Below, piece after piece: positions 1 to 5,334 of a stretch of DNA of 7,726 nt (positions are counted from its first letter, which is position 1; every line of letters begins with the position of its first letter). Origin of the DNA: Nitrosospira multiformis (GTDB lineage Bacteria > Pseudomonadota > Gammaproteobacteria > Burkholderiales > UBA11063); the NCBI GenBank assembly GCA_020726205.1, contig DYTA01000053.1, positions 1 to 7,726 of the forward strand, written 5' to 3'. The position numbers were made by a program, and so were the translations under genes. The notes below the pieces were generated by a model that saw only the letters and a program-made list of their open reading frames with translations, was not told the DNA's origin and made no database searches.

Positions 1-2
1 AT

Positions 3-818
3 TTATGAGATTGAAGATTTTAAATTTGCAAGTAAATTATTAATTAATAAAGAACCATTCTTATTAGCCTTAAGACTAACTGCACTTAATTTAAAATTTG
101 CATACTTCCAATATAACCAGTCTTCAAATTTATTACCACGCCAATTTAATTTAGCCTCTAAATAATTAGTACTATTTTTTCCAAAAATATCTAAATATAC
201 TGTTCGATTTCCCCAAAAATCTTTTTTAATCCCACCTTCAACTTGCTTGAGATTAATTTTTGGAATATTATTTTTATGATCAATATAGTTAAGATTTATA
301 TTACTTAATTTCACCGAGTCTTGAAGCAATAACCACCCCTCAAAATCAAATGGTGCTTTTATGTTTTCAAGAGTTAAATCAGCTGGGTCATATGCTTTTA
401 AACTATTTATAAAAATACTACCATCTGCATTATACTCAACTGTTAATGAGCTACCGTCAATATTAATTTCATGAAATAATGGTTTAAAATGAATAATACT
501 AGCATAAGATAAAATTAAGTCAATCCGATTAATATCAATAAATTGTTGCTGATTATTTGGATTAACTAACTTAGCTTTTTTAATAATTAACTCTGGCAAA
601 TAATTATGATCTAACTTAGTAGTGATACTATCAATAGTTAACTTGTAGCCAGTACGATTAAATACAGTCTGTTCTATTCTAACGCGGTAACTATCTAAAT
701 TAAGAAAAATATATCCTGTAATTGAGACTACAATAACCACGACAAGCAGATAAAATAAAGCTATATATGCTAGAAGTTTAACTAATAAAGACCGCACTGA
801 ATTTAATTTTAAAGCCAC
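3..818 (-). CDS. yhdP: YhdP/AsmA-like envelope protein, N-terminal part only (271 aa)
   Basis: The protein opens with a short basic segment and one long hydrophobic helix (about residues 11-40). It continues with a beta-rich periplasmic stretch of the kind seen at the start of YhdP/AsmA-like proteins: a 'LDSYRVRIEQTV' element, 'LTIDSITTKL', 'PELIIKKAKLVNP', then a 'FHEINIDGSSLTVEYNADG' segment near residues 115-133. This family bridges inner and outer membrane and is linked to lipid transport to the outer membrane. Known YhdP proteins have well over 1000 residues, yet this frame ends in TAA at positions 3-5 after 271 codons. It is therefore a short form, a truncated gene, or a frameshifted gene whose remainder lies outside the window. 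The start is GTG (816-818), supported by a GAGGT ribosome site (complement of 828-832) at good spacing; the nearby upstream ATG is out of frame. It is divergent from the algC-like gene. Family assignment is from pattern similarity only. Confidence 0.6.
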   Translation of the reverse strand: MALKLNSVRSLLVKLLAYIALFYLLVVVIVVSITGYIFLNLDSYRVRIEQTVFNRTGYKLTIDSITTKLDHNYLPELIIKKAKLVNPNNQQQFIDINRIDLILSYASIIHFKPLFHEINIDGSSLTVEYNADGSIFINSLKAYDPADLTLENIKAPFDFEGWLLLQDSVKLSNINLNYIDHKNNIPKINLKQVEGGIKKDFWGNRTVYLDIFGKNSTNYLEAKLNWRGNKFEDWLYWKYANFKLSAVSLKANKNGSLLINNLLANLKSSIS

Positions 819-826
819 TTATGTAA

Positions 827-832
827 TACCTC
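827..832 (-). promoter_or_regulatory. Ribosome binding site deciding the GTG start of the YhdP-like gene
   Basis: Read on the minus strand this is GAGGTA, eight bases before the GTG codon at 818-816. It is the strongest Shine-Dalgarno match in the neighbourhood and supports a GTG rather than an ATG start. The closest upstream ATG (834-832) overlaps the site and is in another frame. Confidence 0.6.
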
Positions 833-889
833 ATTGAGTCAATTGTAACGACTCTATTTTACCTAGACTATAGGTCAGATTAATTTAGC

Positions 890-918
890 CTAATATTTTA
901 TCACAGCAAGTTAATCAA
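890..918 (-). promoter_or_regulatory. Possible promoter of the minus-strand YhdP-like gene
   Basis: On the minus strand TTGATT (918-913) lies 17 bases before TATTAG (895-890). The match is moderate and the surrounding DNA is very AT-rich, so chance matches are expected. The -35 element coincides with one arm of the inverted repeat at 912-932, so a protein bound there could affect this promoter. Confidence 0.2.
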
Positions 919-932
919 CAATATATTGATTA
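912..932. repeat. Inverted repeat, 7-bp arms, operator-like
   Basis: TAATCAA (912-918) and TTGATTA (926-932) are perfect inverted copies separated by seven bases. The centre also contains the ten-base perfect palindrome CAATATATTG (919-928). It lies between two divergent genes, about 95 bases from the minus-strand start and 145 from the plus-strand start, a typical place for a regulator site. The halves are ordered ATCAA...TTGAT, the reverse of an FNR/CRP-type TTGAT...ATCAA site, so I do not assign it to FNR. Confidence 0.4.
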
Positions 933-995
933 CTTTACCACAACATTTATATTGCAATAATATTTAATTAAATGTTACAATTACATTATAAACTA

Positions 996-1023
996 TGACA
1001 ATTTTGCTAAAATCAAATTGTCA
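996..1023. promoter_or_regulatory. Inverted repeat (9-bp arms) bracketing an extended -10 promoter of the algC-like gene
   Basis: TGACAATTT (996-1004) and AAATTGTCA (1015-1023) are perfect inverted copies around a ten-base centre. That centre contains TGCTAAAAT (1005-1013), which fits an extended -10 element (TGnTATAAT) with one mismatch. No good -35 is visible 16-18 bases upstream, as is common for extended -10 promoters. Transcription would then start near 1020, giving a leader of roughly 55 bases before the ATG at 1077. A dimeric repressor on the two arms would cover the -10 and the start point. If instead the region is transcribed from further upstream, the same bases could form an RNA hairpin. 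The repeat is certain; promoter and operator roles are inferred. Confidence 0.45.
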
Positions 1024-1076
1024 CAAAGCAGAAAATAATTACCAATAACAGAAATGCACTAAGGAAAAATTTTAAA

Positions 1077-2450
1077 ATGGAAAAAATTGTTGCTTCAATT
1101 TTCAAAGCATATGATATTCGAGGTATAGTAGAAACCCAATTAACACCAAATACAACAGAATTAATTGGTCAGGTTTTAGGGTCAATAGCCGTAGAGAATA
1201 GAGTAAAAGGTTTAGTTGTTGGTTACGATGGAAGATTGACTAGCCCTGTATTAGCAAAAAGTCTAATAAAGGGAATACTAAGCACAGGATGCAACGTCTA
1301 TAATATTGGCGAAGTAACAACACCGATGGTGTATTTTGCTAATTATGAACTTAAAACATATTCAGGTGTAATGATTACAGGTAGTCATAACCCACCAGAA
1401 TACAATGGACTAAAAATGGTAATGACTGGTGAAACACTTTCTGCAGAAAAAATTCAAAACATTAGAGAGCGAATAGAACAGCAAAACATAATAAAAGGTA
1501 ATGGTGTATTATATCAAGAAGACATTACTGAAGCATATTTAAATACAATCACATCAGATATTAAACTAGAACGCAGAATGTCAATTGTCGTTGATGCAGG
1601 CAATGGTGTAGCAGGAAAAATTGCTCCTAAACTATTTCGTAGGATGGGATGTAAAGTATTGGGATTATTTTGCGATGTTGATGGTAACTTTCCAAATCAT
1701 CACCCAGATCCATCAAAGCCAGAAAACCTTAATGATTTGATTCACGCCTTAAACACAACAGAAACTGAGTTGGGTCTTGCATTTGACGGTGACGGCGATC
1801 GTTTAGGTGTAGTTACAAAAGATGGTAACATTATTTACCCAGATCGCCAAATGATGCTTTATGCCGCAGATATTTTAGAAAAGCATCCTCATAGCAAAAT
1901 CATTTATGATGTAAAATCATCTCGCTTATTAGACGGCTGGATTCGTGAAAATAATGGCGAACCAATAATGTGTCGCACAGGACATTCATTTGTTAAGGCT
2001 AAAATTAAAGAAACAGGTGCATTATTAGCTGGTGAAATGTCTGGACATATTTTCTTTAATGATCGCTGGAGCGGAGCTGATGATGGCGTCTATGCTGGAG
2101 CTAGATTACTTGAAATACTATCTAGAGTTGATAATGCGTCTGAATTATTAAATGCACTGCCTAATTCAATATCAACGCCAGAAATAAATGTTGATTTAAT
2201 CGTTGAAGGTAAACAACACAGCGTAATAGCAGAATTACAAAAAGATGCTAAATTTGATGATGCATGTGACATAATAACTATCGATGGATTAAGAGTAGAA
2301 TACAGTGATGGATTTGGACTAGTCCGAGCATCAAATACAACGCCAGTATTGGTTTTACGTTTTGAAGCAGAAACTGCGAGTGCTTTAAAAAGAATAATGG
2401 ATCAATTTCGTACTATATTAAAACGATACGTTGAGAATGTAACATTTTAA
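1077..2450 (+). CDS. algC: Phosphomannomutase/phosphoglucomutase (AlgC type)
   Basis: This enzyme interconverts the 1- and 6-phosphates of mannose and glucose in the cytoplasm. It supplies precursors for GDP-mannose, lipopolysaccharide and exopolysaccharide. All four family motifs are present: the KAYDIRG N-terminus (10-16); the active-site loop TGSHNPP with phosphoserine S103; the Mg-binding loop DGDGDR (237-242); and the sugar-binding GEMSGH (319-324) together with K280 and H303. The C-terminal phosphate-binding loop RASNTTP is at 417-423. These match the known AlgC residues with a constant offset of four to five, and the length of 457 aa is normal. The start has an AAGGA site at 1061-1065, spaced slightly long. 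The gene stands alone between a divergent promoter region and a terminator at 2477-2520. A pure phosphoglucosamine mutase (GlmM) is less likely given the GEMSGH form of the loop and the overall resemblance to AlgC. Confidence 0.93.
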   Translation: MEKIVASIFKAYDIRGIVETQLTPNTTELIGQVLGSIAVENRVKGLVVGYDGRLTSPVLAKSLIKGILSTGCNVYNIGEVTTPMVYFANYELKTYSGVMITGSHNPPEYNGLKMVMTGETLSAEKIQNIRERIEQQNIIKGNGVLYQEDITEAYLNTITSDIKLERRMSIVVDAGNGVAGKIAPKLFRRMGCKVLGLFCDVDGNFPNHHPDPSKPENLNDLIHALNTTETELGLAFDGDGDRLGVVTKDGNIIYPDRQMMLYAADILEKHPHSKIIYDVKSSRLLDGWIRENNGEPIMCRTGHSFVKAKIKETGALLAGEMSGHIFFNDRWSGADDGVYAGARLLEILSRVDNASELLNALPNSISTPEINVDLIVEGKQHSVIAELQKDAKFDDACDIITIDGLRVEYSDGFGLVRASNTTPVLVLRFEAETASALKRIMDQFRTILKRYVENVTF

Positions 2451-2476
2451 TCTAAATTACTAATTCTTCGTATTTT

Positions 2477-2520
2477 AACACCAAAGGTGTAATTATGGAC
2501 TTTTGGTGTTTTAATTTTTT
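2477..2520 (+). terminator. Rho-independent-like terminator with an alternative hairpin
   Basis: AACACCAAA (2477-2485) pairs perfectly with TTTGGTGTT (2502-2510). A G-T pair extends this stem inward around a 14-base loop, and a T-rich tail (2510-2520) follows. It lies 26 bases after the algC stop. The left arm can instead fold locally: ACACC (2478-2482) pairs with GGTGT (2486-2490) across an AAA loop, which would prevent the terminator stem. Only 15 bases separate the T-tail from the next ATG, so no promoter fits between them. Confidence 0.65.
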
Positions 2521-2535
2521 ATAATTAAGGTAATA

Positions 2536-3195
2536 ATGAGCAATTTCTCAACTATTCAAACTATAGCAGTATATATCCTGCCACTAATTTTCGCAATTAC
2601 ATTGCATGAAGCCGCACACGCGTTTGCAGCATATAGATTCGGTGATAATACTGCCCAACAATCTGGTAGACTATCTTTTAACCCGATAAAACATATTGAA
2701 CTATTTGGAACTATTATATTTCCAATGATTAGCATTGTATTAGGATCAATGTCTGGTGGATTGGGATTTATCTTTGGCTGGGCAAAGCCAGTTCCTATTA
2801 ATTACTCAAAACTATCAAATCCTAAACAAAATTTATTATGGATTGCCCTAGCTGGTCCATTAGCTAATTTAATTATGGCATTCATTTGGGCCTTAATACT
2901 TAAATTCTCATTTTATGCAAATAATTACTTTGGGGTTCCTCTTTACTTAATGGCTCAAGCAGGTATAAGTATTAACATAAGTTTATTTATACTAAATTTG
3001 TTACCAGTCTTACCATTAGATGGTGGACGAATATTATTTTCATTATTACCACCTGCTCAAGCTCAAAGCTATGCAAAAACAGAGCAATATGGTATGTGGA
3101 TATTATTAGCTTTATTAATGTTAGGTGGATTAAATTTTATTATGCAACCATTATATTCTGGTTTAATGAATGTAATATTTACATTACTTAACTAG
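2536..3195 (+). CDS. Site-2 protease family (M50) membrane zinc metalloprotease
   Basis: This is a small polytopic inner-membrane peptidase of the M50 (site-2 protease) type, predicted to cleave substrates within the membrane. The zinc motif HEAAH (H24, E25, H28) sits at the end of the first hydrophobic helix. The second catalytic element LPLDGGR carries the third metal ligand, D162, after a helix ending in 'LNLLP'. Between them are 'LSFNPIKHIE', 'FGWAKPVPINY' and 'WIALAGPLANLIMA', all typical of the short bacterial subgroup of about 220 aa. There is no PDZ domain, so it is not the RseP type. An AAGG ribosome site lies at 2527-2530. In many beta- and gammaproteobacteria this gene sits directly before trpS, as here. 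Its substrate is unknown. With the terminator immediately upstream, expression presumably depends on read-through or on a promoter inside the end of algC. Confidence 0.9.
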   Translation: MSNFSTIQTIAVYILPLIFAITLHEAAHAFAAYRFGDNTAQQSGRLSFNPIKHIELFGTIIFPMISIVLGSMSGGLGFIFGWAKPVPINYSKLSNPKQNLLWIALAGPLANLIMAFIWALILKFSFYANNYFGVPLYLMAQAGISINISLFILNLLPVLPLDGGRILFSLLPPAQAQSYAKTEQYGMWILLALLMLGGLNFIMQPLYSGLMNVIFTLLN

Positions 3196-3296
3196 CTAAA
3201 TTTAATAATTAAATAATTTTTTATTAATTTGAATCCTATATTAATAATCTTAACGTTAAAATAAATAATTTTTTAAAAGCTCAAGCTAAACTATCG
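3196..3296. other. AT-rich gap between the M50 gene and trpS, probable promoter or leader region
   Basis: This gap of 101 bases is almost entirely A and T. It contains the perfect palindrome TTAACGTTAA (3250-3259) and AGCT-CA-AGCT (3278-3287). A long A/T inverted repeat (TTAATAA at 3202-3208 with TTATTAA at 3221-3227) has no G-C pairs. I see no convincing terminator and no strong -35/-10 pair. There is no clear Shine-Dalgarno sequence before the trpS ATG at 3297. Confidence 0.35.
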
Positions 3297-4502
3297 ATGA
3301 ATTCAGAAACAACTAGAGTTATTTCAGCTATGCGACCTAATGGTCGTTTACATTTAGGTCATTTACATGGCGCTTTACACCAATGGCGTAAAATTCAATA
3401 TCAATATGAATGTTTATTTATGGTTGCAGATATTCATGGATTAATAAACCAATATCACATAAATACAAACCAAGAATCATTGATAACTGAAATGCTGATT
3501 GATTGGTTAGCAACTGGCATCGATCCATCACAAGCAACTATTTTTATTCAATCAAAAATACCTGAACATTTTGAACTATTAAATTTATTGGGTATAATAA
3601 CTCCACTAGGTTGGCTAGAACGAGTACCTAGCTATAAAGAAGTTATCGATAAATTAGATCATACAGAAGCGAGTACATACGGATTACTAGGCTCTCCGCT
3701 CCTGCAAGCATCTGATATTTTAGTATATAATGCGAAACTAGTTCTAACCAATGAAGATCAGATGGCTAACCTTGAACTGACAAGAGAAATAGCTAGAAGA
3801 TTTAACTACTTATTTGGTCGAGACGAAGGATACCAAGACAAAGCTCTAGACTCAATTAAAAAATTAGGTAGTAAAAAAGCAGCTATCTATGAAAACTTAC
3901 TAATACGATACCAACAAAATGGTGATGAAAGCGCATTAGAAAGAGCAAAATACTTATTACAAGATGCGTTAAATCTATCTCATGGTGACCGTGAACGATT
4001 ACTAGCATTTCTAGAAAATAAAGGCAAAGTTTATTTACCTGAACCACAAAGACTAATAAATAACAGTCAATTAATTGTCGGTCTAGATGGTGCCACAATG
4101 TCAGTATGTGCTGAAAATACAATTAATATACGTGAGGATAGTGCATCTGTAACTAATAAAATACGCGGAATGAAAACTGATCCAGCCAGAATTAGGAGGA
4201 CAGATAAAGGAACTCCAAGTAAATGCCCAGTATGGAAATTACACCAAATCTATAGTAAGCAAGAAGTGTGTGATTGGGTTGAAATGGGATGTTTATCAGC
4301 CGGAATAGGCTGTTTAGATTGCAAACAGCCATTAATTGATGAAATAAATCATGAGCAAAGTATCTTTATTGAAAATGCTAAACCATATGAAGAAGATCAA
4401 ACATTAGTAAAAAGAATTATTAGTGATGGTTGTAGTCGAGCACGAGAAATAGCGGCTGACAATTTAAAGTTAATTAAACAAGCAATGAATATTGATTATT
4501 AG
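3297..4502 (+). CDS. trpS: Tryptophanyl-tRNA synthetase, long form, with a degenerate KMSKS loop
   Basis: This class Ic synthetase should activate tryptophan with ATP and charge tRNA-Trp. The nucleotide-binding motif is intact: MRPNGRLHLGH (12-22), including HLGH 19-22. The Trp pocket keeps D140 (position of D132 in Geobacillus TrpRS) and the EDQ at 153-155, followed by the LTREIARRFN helix. The long-form insertion follows ('LGSKKAAIYENL', 'LSHGDRERLLAFLENKGKVYLPEP'). The C-terminal domain keeps four cysteines (C310, C332, C339, C342) in a pattern very close to the [4Fe-4S] site of Thermotoga TrpRS. The oddity is the signature loop: GLDG at 262-265 is followed by TMSVC (267-271) where KMSKS is expected, so both lysines are lost. 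The usual G before EDQ is N152, and the usual His three residues after the Gln is N158. The frame is uninterrupted, so this is not a frameshift artefact. The start is chosen from the distance to the MRPNG motif; the ribosome site is weak. Identity as TrpRS-family is firm; full catalytic activity is less so. Confidence 0.92.
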   Translation: MNSETTRVISAMRPNGRLHLGHLHGALHQWRKIQYQYECLFMVADIHGLINQYHINTNQESLITEMLIDWLATGIDPSQATIFIQSKIPEHFELLNLLGIITPLGWLERVPSYKEVIDKLDHTEASTYGLLGSPLLQASDILVYNAKLVLTNEDQMANLELTREIARRFNYLFGRDEGYQDKALDSIKKLGSKKAAIYENLLIRYQQNGDESALERAKYLLQDALNLSHGDRERLLAFLENKGKVYLPEPQRLINNSQLIVGLDGATMSVCAENTINIREDSASVTNKIRGMKTDPARIRRTDKGTPSKCPVWKLHQIYSKQEVCDWVEMGCLSAGIGCLDCKQPLIDEINHEQSIFIENAKPYEEDQTLVKRIISDGCSRAREIAADNLKLIKQAMNIDY

Positions 4503-4511
4503 GAATAAGCT

Positions 4512-5324
4512 ATGGCAATAATTATAAAAAATGATAATGAAATTGAACTAATGAAAATCTCTTGTCGTTTAGCGGCTGAGGTATTAGACTATATTGCACC
4601 ATTTGTAAAACCAGGCATCACAACATTAGAATTAGACAAGTTATGCCATGATTATATTGTTAATCAACAACAGGCGTACCCTTCTCCGCTTAATTATCAA
4701 CCAGATCCTAATGGTCGTCCGTACCCAAACTCAATTTGTGCTTCAATAAATAGCGAGATTTGTCATGGTATTCCCAATGATAAACCATTAAAAGATGGCG
4801 ATATTGTAAACTTAGATATTACCGTATATAAAAATGGTTTTCATGGTGACACATCACGGACTTACCTAGTTGGAAATAAAGTAACACCCCAAGCAAAACG
4901 TTTGGTACAGGTAACTTATGAGTGTATGTGGTTAGGTATTTCCCAAGTTAAACCAGGTAATTATTTAGGTGATATCGGTCATGCAATTCAAAATCACGCT
5001 GAAAAACATGCTTATAGCGTTGTACAAGAATTTTGTGGGCATGGGATTGGACGCGGATTTCATGAGGAACCGCAAGTTCTTCATTATGGCAAACCTAAAA
5101 CAGGACCACAGCTAAAAGCTGGAATGATTTTTACAATCGAACCAATGATAAATCAAGGTAAGCGTCATATACGTTTCGCAAATAATGGTTGGACAGCGTT
5201 GAGTAAGGATCGCAGCCTATCAGCTCAATTTGAACATACGGTATTAGTTACTGAAACTGGTTATGAAGTATTAACTATTTCACCAAATATGCCATTACCG
5301 CCAGAATTTATTAATATTTTATAG
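4512..5324 (+). CDS. map: Methionine aminopeptidase, type I
   Basis: This cytosolic metalloenzyme removes the initiator methionine from nascent proteins. All five metal ligands of the pita-bread fold are visible: D102 (NLDIT), D113 (HGDTSRT), H177 (CGHGIG), E210 (FTIEPM) and E241 (QFEHT). The substrate-side histidines H85 (ICHGIP) and H184 (RGFHEEP) are also present. At 270 aa with no N-terminal extension it is a standard type Ia enzyme. A short insertion around residues 63-69 ('QPDPNGR', after PLNY) relative to E. coli resembles that of betaproteobacterial copies. The ribosome site AGGA (4501-4504) overlaps the TAG stop of trpS, with nine bases between the genes. This suggests translational coupling and one transcript. 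Confidence 0.97.
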   Translation: MAIIIKNDNEIELMKISCRLAAEVLDYIAPFVKPGITTLELDKLCHDYIVNQQQAYPSPLNYQPDPNGRPYPNSICASINSEICHGIPNDKPLKDGDIVNLDITVYKNGFHGDTSRTYLVGNKVTPQAKRLVQVTYECMWLGISQVKPGNYLGDIGHAIQNHAEKHAYSVVQEFCGHGIGRGFHEEPQVLHYGKPKTGPQLKAGMIFTIEPMINQGKRHIRFANNGWTALSKDRSLSAQFEHTVLVTETGYEVLTISPNMPLPPEFINIL

Positions 5325-5334
5325 AATAAAAATT

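Noticed and set aside
912..932. FNR/CRP-type binding site
   Set aside because: The half-sites are in the reverse order (ATCAA then TTGAT) and the spacing does not fit the TTGAT-N4-ATCAA consensus.
2090..2272. Minus-strand open frame of 60 codons inside the algC-like gene
   Set aside because: It lies entirely within a well-supported gene, has no recognisable motif and no ribosome site; it is an antisense shadow.
3202..3227. Inverted repeat TTAATAA/TTATTAA after the M50 gene as a terminator
   Set aside because: The stem is only A-T pairs with a 12-base loop, expected by chance in such AT-rich sequence and too weak to terminate.
3196..3296. T-box or Trp-responsive riboswitch in the trpS leader
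   Set aside because: No T-box sequence, specifier loop or GC-containing stem-loop structure is visible, and the region is short and nearly pure A/T.
4080..4121. Local compensated frameshift explaining the lost KMSKS motif
   Set aside because: The flanking GLDG, the following NTI and the Met and second Ser of the loop are all in register, and a pair of indels would not leave these positions aligned.
3883..4122. Minus-strand open frame of 79 codons inside trpS
   Set aside because: The composition (His- and Leu-rich, no domain) is that of a reverse-strand shadow of the synthetase gene.
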